Assembly: GCA_026393955.1 (NCBI GenBank)
Contig: JAPKZE010000063.1
Coordinates: 1 to 12,516, forward strand
Source of the DNA: Candidatus Aminicenantota bacterium
Lineage (GTDB): Bacteria; Acidobacteriota; Aminicenantia; Aminicenantales; Saccharicenantaceae
Direction of reading: 5' to 3'
DNA: 12,516 nucleotides
Shown one piece after another: positions 1-5,676 of the stretch. Position 1 is the stretch's first letter. Each line of letters starts with the position of its first letter. The position numbers were made by a program, and so were the translations under genes. Below the pieces are notes generated by a model, which saw only the letters and a program-made list of their open reading frames with translations, did no database searches and was not told the origin of the DNA.

Positions 1-351
1 GGGAGCCGGCTTGACGATCTCCTCGGTCTCCCCGGGCTTGATGACGATCCGCTCGGGCGCCTTAAGCGTCGTCTTCTTGACCAGCTCGACCGTCCCCGCG
101 AATTCCGGCCTACCCCAGAACCTCATCTCCCGGATCGGCCAGGTCTTGAGGACCATGCCCCGGGCTCTGAGCTCGATCTTGCGGCCCAGGACGTCGAAGA
201 CGAAGTAGAACTTCGCGTCCTTGGCCAGCCCGTACTCGGCGCTGAGCGTGTCCTGCTTCTTGGCCAGGGCCGCCTTGTCCGCCCCTGCCGACCCGCCCGG
301 GCCCGCGAGGATCGCCACCGCCAGTGCCATGACCGCTGCGATTTTTTTCAT
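1..351 (-). CDS. Exported protein of unknown function, 3' end outside window
   Basis: Open from an ATG at 351 to the left edge without a stop, giving 117 visible codons; the C-terminus lies outside the window. The N-terminus (MKKIAAVMALAVAILAG, then small residues up to about GSAGA) reads as a Sec signal peptide with likely cleavage near residue 24. The mature part has an alternating hydrophobic stretch at about residues 47-73 (YFVFDVLGRKIELRARG, then LKTWPI). It resembles the first two beta strands of the YkuD domains in the two neighbouring genes, where 'IVIDTAENRLYLKNG' and 'LIVSKLERRLAVYKGG' sit in the same place. No catalytic His or Cys is visible in the part shown. It starts 11 nt after the stop of the upstream L,D-transpeptidase, so it is almost certainly in the same operon. 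The function is not recognised; a degenerate or incomplete YkuD-like envelope protein is one possibility. Confidence 0.75.
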   Translation of the reverse strand, partial: MKKIAAVMALAVAILAGPGGSAGADKAALAKKQDTLSAEYGLAKDAKFYFVFDVLGRKIELRARGMVLKTWPIREMRFWGRPEFAGTVELVKKTTLKAPERIVIKPGETEEIVKPAP

Positions 352-362
352 GGTTCGCCGCT

Positions 363-1007
363 TCAATAGATGTAGATCTTGGTCCCGACGGAGACGGCCT
401 TGAAGATCTGCTTGAGGTCGGCGTCCCCGACGCGGACGCAGCCATGCGTGACGTTCCGGCCCAGAAGCCGCGTGTAGAGCGTGCCGTGGATGAAGTAACC
501 TTGGCCGAACCCCAGGGCGTAATCGCCGAGGGTCCCGGCCTCGACCCGGTCCTCCATCGCCTTGGGGATCTTCTCCCCCTCCTCGATGAAGGCCCAATCC
601 GGCTTGACCCAATACGGATTCGTGATCTTCGACTTGACGGCGAATTCGCCCCGGGGCGTGTCGAAGACCCAGCTCCGGTTCTTTCCGCCCTGCTCCTCGA
701 GGACGACGCCGCTGCCGCAAGAGACCACGGCCGTCTGCACGACCTGAGCGCCGTTCTTGAGGTAGAGCCTGTTCTCGGCCGTGTCGATGACGATGTACAG
801 GCCCTTCGGCAGGAGCCCGGCCATCTTTTTCTCGAGCTGCAGGACGTTCTTTTCGGCCTTGGCCACGTCTTTACCGGCGAGGGCCTGGCCCGGGGGCGGC
901 CACGCCGAGGCCTGCCGCAGGCCCATGAAATAGGACGCGCCGAGGACAGCCAGGAAGCCCAGCCAGGCCAGCGCGGCGGCGGCGATGAGAAGGCGTTTGA
1001 TCATCAT
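363..1007 (-). CDS. Membrane-anchored L,D-transpeptidase (YkuD domain)
   Basis: This 214-aa protein has an N-terminal hydrophobic segment (residues 5-29), either an uncleaved signal anchor or a signal peptide cut after about ASA. A short charged linker follows, then a YkuD catalytic domain from about residue 69 to the C-terminus. Visible hallmarks are the opening strands YIVIDTAENRLYL (71-83), DTPRGEF (116-122), a conserved His at FIHGT (H174) and the active-site motif THGCVRV (H188, nucleophile C190, R192). The family cross-links peptidoglycan stem peptides in the periplasm (3-3 links) or attaches proteins to them. Two tandem ATG codons at 1007 and 1004 are possible starts. The first lies 1 nt after the stop of the upstream transpeptidase (TGA-C-ATG). 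A longer reading from 1037 would overlap that gene and place charged residues before the signal, so I rejected it. Confidence 0.92.
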   Translation of the reverse strand: MMIKRLLIAAAALAWLGFLAVLGASYFMGLRQASAWPPPGQALAGKDVAKAEKNVLQLEKKMAGLLPKGLYIVIDTAENRLYLKNGAQVVQTAVVSCGSGVVLEEQGGKNRSWVFDTPRGEFAVKSKITNPYWVKPDWAFIEEGEKIPKAMEDRVEAGTLGDYALGFGQGYFIHGTLYTRLLGRNVTHGCVRVGDADLKQIFKAVSVGTKIYIY

Positions 1008-1008
1008 G

Positions 1009-2097
1009 TCAGTTGTCCCGGATGGCTTTGATGACATAGTTCTCGAGCTCCATCGTCCCGATGATGGTGATCGGCGTCCCGACCGTCACCAGCGCGTAGA
1101 GCTCGTCCATCTTGGCGTTGTCAAGCGACACGCAGCCGCGGGTCAGGCTGTCCTGGCCGCCGCCGTGGATCTCGACGTCCCCGCCGATCCCGGCCGATCT
1201 GGGGATGGTCCCACTGGCCTTCTCCCGGGCGAACCCGCGCCGGTCCTCGTCGTTCGGGTAGTCGATGAGCAGGGCCTTGTAGTACAAACTCGAAGGGATC
1301 TTCCGGATGATAATATAGCGGCCTTCAGGCGTGGCGTTGTCGCCCGCGAAGCGCTTGTCGGCCAGACCGTTGAACCCGAGGCCGACTTCGTAGGTCCTGA
1401 CCAGCTGGCCGCCCTTGTAGACCGCGAGCCGTCGCTCGAGCTTGCTGACGATCAGGACCGTGATGCCGCGCCTCTTCGACTCGGCGATCGTCTCCTCGGC
1501 CGCGATCTTCCAGCTCTTGACTTGGGCCGGGTCGAGATAGCGGGAGATGTGGGCAAGGACGGCCCGCTCAGCCTCGGCCGCCAGTCCCGCGGCCTTATCG
1601 ATCCGGGCCTCGGCCTCGTCGAATTTGGCCTGGCCGATCAGGGCGTCGGCCTCGACAAGGGCCAGGGAGGCCCGGGTCATCCGGCTCCGGGCCTGGCCTC
1701 GCTCGACGAGCGAAAGCGTCAGGTCGTCGATGGTCCGGAGACGGCGTCGGATGGCCTCGGCCGATTGCTGGAGGGATGCGGTCCGGCGCGAAACCTGGGC
1801 CTGGACCGTGGCTCCGACGGCGTAGCCGGCCCGCAGGACGCCGGCGTACTCCCGGCGGACCTTATCGTAGTCGCGGAACCAGCCCAGCTTGAGGTTCTCC
1901 CTCTCGAGGGTCTGCCGCGCCGAGGTCAGGCTTTGGAGATAGGCCGTGTGCTCCCGGCCGGCGAAAAGAGAAGCGCCGGACCCCCGAAGGCCCTGTTCCT
2001 GAAGATCTGCTCCAAGAACCTCCGGAGGGACCGGCGCGGTTCGACAACCGAAAAGCAAAACAGCCAGGACGAATACGGCTGTTCTACTGAGCCTCAA
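1009..2097 (-). CDS. Lipoprotein L,D-transpeptidase (YkuD domain) with helical N-terminal region
   Basis: This 362-aa protein starts at a TTG codon (2095-2097), 11 nt after the lipoprotein stop. No in-frame ATG lies nearby, and the signal peptide begins exactly there. The lipobox LLFGC puts the lipidated Cys at residue 18. Residues about 45-208 are helical and rich in Ala, Arg and Glu, probably coiled coil. The YkuD domain spans about 211-347, with LIVSKLERRLAVYKGG at the start, NATPEGRY (254-261), the conserved His in EIHGGG (H311) and the nucleophile motif TRGCVSL (C322). The Ser/His-Gly-Cys of many relatives is here Arg-Gly-Cys, as in some other family members. It probably acts on peptidoglycan from a membrane-anchored position, with the helical arm as spacer. 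The tail after about 347 extends slightly past the domain. It differs in architecture from the second transpeptidase downstream, so the pair may divide labour, one cross-linking and one tethering. Confidence 0.9.
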   Translation of the reverse strand: MRLSRTAVFVLAVLLFGCRTAPVPPEVLGADLQEQGLRGSGASLFAGREHTAYLQSLTSARQTLERENLKLGWFRDYDKVRREYAGVLRAGYAVGATVQAQVSRRTASLQQSAEAIRRRLRTIDDLTLSLVERGQARSRMTRASLALVEADALIGQAKFDEAEARIDKAAGLAAEAERAVLAHISRYLDPAQVKSWKIAAEETIAESKRRGITVLIVSKLERRLAVYKGGQLVRTYEVGLGFNGLADKRFAGDNATPEGRYIIIRKIPSSLYYKALLIDYPNDEDRRGFAREKASGTIPRSAGIGGDVEIHGGGQDSLTRGCVSLDNAKMDELYALVTVGTPITIIGTMELENYVIKAIRDN

Positions 2098-2108
2098 GAT
2101 GACGCGAC

Positions 2109-2702
2109 TTACCGTCCCTTGATCTTGGCGATGGCGGCGTTGATCTGCTCGGTGATCGCGGCGGCCTTTTCCTTGATGACGGCGGCCTTGTCCTTGGCGC
2201 CGAAATAGTCCTCGGCGGACATGGCGCTGGCGACGTCGGCCATCGCGGTCTCAAGACCGGCCAGGTCGGCCTTCATGGCCTCGATGTCGGCCTTGGTGCC
2301 CTTGCCCTTGGGAGCCTTCTCGAGGAGAGCCTTGGCTTCCTCGACGGCGGCCTTGGCGGCGTTGATCTCGGTCTCGGCGGCGGCCTTGGCCTCGGCGATC
2401 CGGCCGGGGATGAGGGCCTTGACGCTGTCGGCGTCGGCGACGACCTTGGTCAGCATTTCCTTGGCCGGGCCGTACTTCTTGAAGAATTTCTTGGCCTGGG
2501 CCGTGACGGCGTCGAGGGCGGCCTGCAGATCGCCCTGGAGCTTGGCCAGCTCATCCTTGGCGTAGATGCTGCCCTTGGCGTCGATGACGCTCTGGACGGC
2601 CGCCTTGGCGGAATCCATCAGCTGAATCGGTTGCTTGGCGCAGCTCGTGAATGCGAACACGACGATGAGCGCCAGCGCAAGACCTTTGACGATGTTCTTC
2701 AT
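2109..2702 (-). CDS. Helical Ala/Lys-rich lipoprotein, DUF4398-like
   Basis: This 197-aa protein has a typical lipoprotein signal: MKNIVKGLALALIVVFAFTSC, lipobox FTSC, with lipidated Cys at 21. The mature part is almost entirely Ala, Lys, Glu, Asp and Leu with no aromatic core, so it should be long alpha-helices or coiled coil. Residues about 29-90 (MDSAKAAV, then YAKDELAKLQGDLQAAL) resemble the pattern of DUF4398-type lipoproteins; I judge this by eye. It ends in AIAKIKGR, giving basic residues near the C-terminus. The ATG at 2702 has a strong Shine-Dalgarno AAGGAGG (2711-2717) with 8 nt spacing. It is the first gene of the operon and is followed by two L,D-transpeptidases. That context suggests a periplasmic or outer-membrane lipoprotein working with the peptidoglycan layer, perhaps as an Lpp-like tether. 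The tethering role is inference. Confidence 0.85.
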   Translation of the reverse strand: MKNIVKGLALALIVVFAFTSCAKQPIQLMDSAKAAVQSVIDAKGSIYAKDELAKLQGDLQAALDAVTAQAKKFFKKYGPAKEMLTKVVADADSVKALIPGRIAEAKAAAETEINAAKAAVEEAKALLEKAPKGKGTKADIEAMKADLAGLETAMADVASAMSAEDYFGAKDKAAVIKEKAAAITEQINAAIAKIKGR

Positions 2703-2761
2703 GACATATACCTCCTTTTAGGTATCGCTTTATGAATAACTTGAGATAGGCGACGACGCAT
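2699..2761 (-). other. Possible leader peptide ORF in the lipoprotein operon 5' UTR
   Basis: A 20-codon ATG reading frame lies in the transcribed leader. The peptide begins MRRRLSQ, contains KRR near the end and closes with YMS. Its TGA overlaps the lipoprotein ATG as ATGA, the same coupling seen at five junctions elsewhere in this window. The lipoprotein's Shine-Dalgarno is read as the Arg codons AGG AGG. I see no convincing ribosome binding site in front of it, and a 20-codon frame can arise by chance. It is therefore a candidate for translational coupling rather than an established gene. Confidence 0.25.
2708..2725 (-). promoter_or_regulatory. Hairpin over the lipoprotein ribosome binding site
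   Basis: On the transcript, ATACCT (2720-2725) and AGGTAT (2708-2713) form a perfect 6-bp inverted repeat around the loop AAAAGG. The Shine-Dalgarno AAGGAGG (2711-2717) lies half in the loop and half in the 3' arm, so folding would hide it. A second AGGTAT copy near the 5' end of the leader (2801-2806) could compete for the same ATACCT. The pairing is seen in the sequence. A regulatory role is inference, and the stem is short and AU-rich. Confidence 0.35.
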
Positions 2762-2817
2762 GGGATTGATGGTGTTCTGTTCCGGTTAGACGATAGACAA
2801 ATACCTTATGTCCTAAT

Positions 2818-2846
2818 TTTATATCACAGGGGCGATGTCTTGTCAA
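2818..2846 (-). promoter_or_regulatory. Sigma70-type promoter of the lipoprotein/L,D-transpeptidase operon
   Basis: The -35 box TTGACA (2841-2846) is a full consensus match. It is separated by exactly 17 bp from the -10 box TATAAA (2818-2823). The -10 is preceded by TG one base upstream (TGATATAAA), an extended -10. Transcription should start at about 2811, giving a leader of roughly 110 nt before the lipoprotein ATG. The -35 lies only a few bases past the T-tract of the malic enzyme terminator, so the two transcription units are cleanly separated. An imperfect palindrome GACA-N9-TGTC (2796-2812) sits right at the predicted start and could be an operator. Confidence 0.8.
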
Positions 2847-2851
2847 ATCGG

Positions 2852-2901
2852 AAAACGGAGGAGGACCAGGAGGGCTCGCGCATCTCCTCGTCCTCCCCCG
2901 T
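2852..2901 (-). terminator. Intrinsic terminator of the malic enzyme gene
   Basis: The transcript of 2884-2901 (5' arm) pairs with 2855-2872 (3' arm) over 18 positions. There is one G-U pair and one mismatch, around an 11-nt loop (2873-2883), and TTTT follows immediately at 2852-2855. The hairpin begins 25 bp after the malic enzyme stop codon, a normal place for a rho-independent terminator. The following promoter starts just beyond it. Confidence 0.85.
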
Positions 2902-2926
2902 TGGCAGCGTTCGCTCCGGCCCGGCC

Positions 2927-4276
2927 TTACTTGTCCGGGTCGATGATGATGCCTTCGCGCATCTTCTTCTGGACGTCCTCGCGGGAGGCCCGGATGATAT
3001 CTTCGGCCATCTTGAAGCGGACGTCGGCCGGGAAATTGAACCGGGCCACGCCCTCTTCGATGGCCTTGCTCCCGACGGCCACGGCCTCGCGGGGGAAGAC
3101 CTCCCATTCGTCCATGTTCGGGATGATGTATTCCTCGTGGATGCCCTTGTCCTCGGCCACCTTGGCCAGCTCGCGGGCGGCGGCGATGCACATGCCGTCG
3201 GTGATCGTCTTGGCCCGGACGTCCAGGGCGCCCCGGAAGATGCCGGGGAAGCCGAGGGAGTTGTTGACCTGGTTCGGGAAGTCGGACCGGCCCGTCGCGA
3301 CGATCCGGGCGCCGGCTTCCTTGGCCTCCCAGGGCCAGATCTCGGGGATGGGGTTGGCTTCGGCGAAGACGATGGCGTCCTTGGCCATGGTCGCGACCCA
3401 CTCGGGCTTGATCGTGCCCGGCCCGGGCGTCGAGACGCAGACGAGGACGTCGGCGCCGGCGATGGCGTCCGGGATGGCGCCGGCCTTGCACTTCGGGTTG
3501 GTCCGCAGGCAGAGGTCCCACTTCTCCTTGAAGTTCTTCTGCAGGTTCTCCTTGTCCGCGCGGTCGCGGTGCAGAATGCCCTTGGAGTCCACGGAGAGCA
3601 TGTTGGCCCCGTTGGCCCCGGCCAGCATGATCTGGTGGGCGATGTTGATGCCCGAGGCGCCGGCCCCGACGACCGTGACCTTGACCTCGGCGATGTCCTT
3701 CTTGACGATCTTGAGGGCATTGATCAGGCCGGCCACGGTGACGCAGGCCGTGCCCTGCTGGTCGTCGTGCCAGACCGGGATCTCGCACTTGGCCCTCAGC
3801 TCGTCAAGGATGCGGAAGCACTTGGGCTGGCTGATGTCCTCGAGGTTGAAGCCGCCGAAGGACGGCTGGAGAGCCCGGCCGATCTCGATGATCTTGTCCG
3901 GGTCCTTTTCGTCGAGGCAGATCGGAAAGGCGTCGACGCCGCCCAGATACTTATAGAGGATGCCTTTGCCCTCCATGACCGGCAGTCCGGCCTCGGGGCC
4001 GATGTCGCCCAGGCCGAGGACGCGGGTGCCGTCGCTGATGACGGCCACGGAGTTCCACTTGTTGGTGTACTCATAGGCCTTCTGCTTGTCGACGGCGATC
4101 TCTTTGCAGACCGCCGCGACGCCGGGCGTATACCAGATCGCGAAATCCTGAAAATCGCGGATCCGGCACTTCAGGGCGGTGCCCATCTTGCCTTTGTAGA
4201 AGCTGTGGAGCCGAGGGGCATCCAGGGAAGGCTGCTGGGCTTTGGCCAACAGCTCTTCGACGGTGACTTTCTTCAT
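2927..4276 (-). CDS. Malic enzyme, single-domain (NAD(P)-dependent)
   Basis: This 449-aa cytoplasmic enzyme oxidatively decarboxylates malate to pyruvate and CO2, producing NADH or NADPH. Family features in order: catalytic Tyr in YTPGVA (Y49), catalytic Lys in MEGKG (K104), metal ligands in NLEDI (E146, D147) and HDDQQGTA (D171, D172), the Rossmann loop VVGAGASGI (202-210), NPIPEI (308-313) and ATGRSDFPNQVNN (327-339). The length fits stand-alone bacterial malic enzymes; the phosphotransacetylase-like C-terminal domain of MaeB-type hybrids is absent. The ATG at 4276 is chosen because GGAGG (4284-4288) lies 7 nt upstream; an in-frame ATG at 4336 would begin inside the preceding gene and promoter. 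It has its own promoter and terminator, so it is probably monocistronic, with possible read-through from the nuo operon. Cofactor preference cannot be read with confidence. Confidence 0.95.
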   Translation of the reverse strand: MKKVTVEELLAKAQQPSLDAPRLHSFYKGKMGTALKCRIRDFQDFAIWYTPGVAAVCKEIAVDKQKAYEYTNKWNSVAVISDGTRVLGLGDIGPEAGLPVMEGKGILYKYLGGVDAFPICLDEKDPDKIIEIGRALQPSFGGFNLEDISQPKCFRILDELRAKCEIPVWHDDQQGTACVTVAGLINALKIVKKDIAEVKVTVVGAGASGINIAHQIMLAGANGANMLSVDSKGILHRDRADKENLQKNFKEKWDLCLRTNPKCKAGAIPDAIAGADVLVCVSTPGPGTIKPEWVATMAKDAIVFAEANPIPEIWPWEAKEAGARIVATGRSDFPNQVNNSLGFPGIFRGALDVRAKTITDGMCIAAARELAKVAEDKGIHEEYIIPNMDEWEVFPREAVAVGSKAIEEGVARFNFPADVRFKMAEDIIRASREDVQKKMREGIIIDPDK

Positions 4277-4283
4277 GAACGAA

Positions 4284-4288
4284 CCTCC
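4284..4288 (-). promoter_or_regulatory. Ribosome binding site of the malic enzyme
   Basis: GGAGG lies 7 nt before the ATG at 4276. It decides the start against the in-frame upstream ATG at 4336, which has no such site. Confidence 0.8.
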
Positions 4289-4307
4289 AGAGAAATTTAG
4301 AAGTCCC

Positions 4308-4336
4308 ATCATAATTTCGGGGCCCCGAAAAGTCAA
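4308..4336 (-). promoter_or_regulatory. Malic enzyme promoter with palindromic spacer (putative operator)
   Basis: The -35 box TTGACT (4331-4336) and -10 box TATGAT (4308-4313) each match the sigma70 consensus at five of six positions and are exactly 17 bp apart. The spacer contains a perfect 16-bp palindrome, TTTCGGGGCCCCGAAA (4315-4330). The predicted start near 4301 gives a short leader of about 25 nt. The -35 box overlaps the stop codon of the upstream hydrolase. A palindrome filling the gap between the two boxes is a classical place for a repressor or other dimeric regulator. The regulator itself is not in this window. No T-tract follows the palindrome, so I do not call it a terminator. 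Confidence 0.65.
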
Positions 4337-5205
4337 TTATTTTCAAGCCCCGCGGCCGGGGCGACGTCGAGGCCCTTCCCGGCGCGGCGCAGGCGGGCGA
4401 ACGGCCTCGCCAGGTCGTGGCTGAAGCCCAGGACCCAGTCCTCGGCCTCGGCCCCGGCCAGGAGGGCCTTCTTGGCGTTGAAGGTGTCGACCGGATACAG
4501 GTCGTAGCTCATAATGTAGTCGAGACCGACGTGGGCCGCCGTGGGGACGGCATCGGCCAGGTAGAAGAACGTCTGCCCGCCTGACGTGACCTTGACGCCC
4601 TGGTGGTGGGCCGTGTGGCCGGCCACGACGACGGTTTCGACGCCCTCCGTGACCGCCGCATCGCCCTCGACGAGGGCGAGCTGCCCGTTCTCGGCCAGAG
4701 GCTTCAGCCGCGCCGGTTTGTAGCTTGGCCGGTCCCTTTCAACGGGGTTCAGCGCCTGCTCCCATTCGCCGCGCTGGACGACATAGCGGGCCCGGGGAAA
4801 GGCCGGCGCCCAGGTTCCCCCGGCCGCCTTGACCGTGTTCCCGCCGCAGTGGTCGAAGTGAAGGTGGCTGTTGACGACGACGTCGATCGCGTCGGGCCCG
4901 AGGCCGAGCTCCGCGAGGGCCGGGAGGAGGCCGGGGCGGCGCTCGTACGAATAGAAATCGGCGTAGCGCCGGCCGATGTCGGCCCCGACCCCGGTGTCGA
5001 GGAGGACGGTCGCGTCCGGCGTCCGGACGAGATAACAGTTCAGGGCCAGAGTGATGCGGTTCTCCCGGTCGGGGGAGGCCTTCGCGGCCCAGAGGGTCCG
5101 GGGGACGACCCCGAACATGGCCCCGCCGTCGACACGGATGGTCCCATCGAGGAGGCGGACGATCTCGATGGCGCCGATCCTGATCCGCTCGGAGGGCGCG
5201 ATCAT
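4333..5205 (-). CDS. Metallo-beta-lactamase-fold hydrolase
   Basis: This 290-aa soluble protein has no signal peptide. The zinc-binding motif SHLHFDHCGG supplies H114, H116, D118 and H119. Further ligands of the fold are visible as GHT (H197), LADAV (D218) and FSHD (H263). Strand motifs such as NCYLVRTPDATVLLDTGVG (56-74) are typical of the lactonase/AttM-like and related MBL-fold branch, but substrate cannot be assigned. Candidates include lactones, thioesters and other small esters. The ATG overlaps the nuoI stop codon as ATGA, so it is translated with the complex I genes and occupies the position where nuoJ is expected in a full operon. Its stop codon lies inside the -35 box of the malic enzyme promoter. 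Family is certain from the motifs; the role is unknown. Confidence 0.9.
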   Translation of the reverse strand: MIAPSERIRIGAIEIVRLLDGTIRVDGGAMFGVVPRTLWAAKASPDRENRITLALNCYLVRTPDATVLLDTGVGADIGRRYADFYSYERRPGLLPALAELGLGPDAIDVVVNSHLHFDHCGGNTVKAAGGTWAPAFPRARYVVQRGEWEQALNPVERDRPSYKPARLKPLAENGQLALVEGDAAVTEGVETVVVAGHTAHHQGVKVTSGGQTFFYLADAVPTAAHVGLDYIMSYDLYPVDTFNAKKALLAGAEAEDWVLGFSHDLARPFARLRRAGKGLDVAPAAGLENN

Positions 5206-5669
5206 GGCTTGTCCAGGGGCCGCTCGAGGGCGGACCGCTCCGTCGCGGCCAGGCGGATCTCGCCCGTATCCATGCGGATAGCGTCGACCGGACAGGCCTC
5301 GACGCAGAAGCCGCAGAAGCAGCAGCGGCTGAGGTCGACGATGAACCGGGTCGGCGCCTTTTGGACCTCCGGATCGGGGTCCTCGGCCGCCTCGACGGTG
5401 ATGCATTCGGACGGACAGACCGTGACGCAGAGCATGCAGGCGACGCAGCTCGGCCGGCCGTCCTCGCGCGGCCGGAGCCGATGCAGGCTGCGGTGGCGGG
5501 GCGAGAGCTCTTTCCGGACCTCGGGGTACTGGATGGTCACCGCTCCCCTTCTCTTCGTCTTCACGCCGAAGAGCCGCAGGGTGTGGAAGGTCATGTTGAC
5601 GAAGAAGTGCCGCGAGGTGATGGCCGCCCCTCTCGCGATCTCCCTCAGGACCTTCCAGGCGTTGATCAC
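5202..5669 (-). CDS. nuoI: NADH-quinone oxidoreductase subunit I (two 4Fe-4S ferredoxin-like)
   Basis: NuoI passes electrons from NuoG towards cluster N2 in NuoB through clusters N6a and N6b in the peripheral arm of complex I. The 155-aa protein has two CxxCxxCxxxCP motifs: C75, C78, C81, C85 and C116, C119, C122, C126. An extra Cys at 117 sits where relatives usually have a hydrophobic residue. The N-terminal amphipathic part (residues about 1-35) would lie on the membrane, as in the family. Translation starts at GTG (5667-5669) with AGGAGA a few bases upstream, 7 nt after the nuoH stop. It ends in a 4-nt ATGA overlap with the hydrolase gene rather than leading into nuoJ. Confidence 0.95.
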   Translation of the reverse strand: MINAWKVLREIARGAAITSRHFFVNMTFHTLRLFGVKTKRRGAVTIQYPEVRKELSPRHRSLHRLRPREDGRPSCVACMLCVTVCPSECITVEAAEDPDPEVQKAPTRFIVDLSRCCFCGFCVEACPVDAIRMDTGEIRLAATERSALERPLDKP

Positions 5670-5676
5670 GGTTCTC

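Noticed and set aside
985..2208. Plus-strand ORF of 407 codons opposite the L,D-transpeptidase
   Set aside because: Shadow frame; the minus strand has a lipobox and a YkuD active site.
2824..2883. Short minus-strand ATG frame of 19 codons between malic enzyme and the lipoprotein operon
   Set aside because: It starts in the loop of the terminator hairpin and runs through the promoter, so it would not be transcribed as a unit.
2840..4300. Plus-strand ORFs of 486 and 373 codons opposite malic enzyme
   Set aside because: Both are shadows of a gene with complete malic enzyme motifs. One starts within the promoter/terminator region and has no ribosome binding site.
4315..4330. Palindrome as a terminator after the hydrolase gene
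   Set aside because: Neither direction has a proper T-tract after the stem, and its placement between -35 and -10 boxes fits an operator better.
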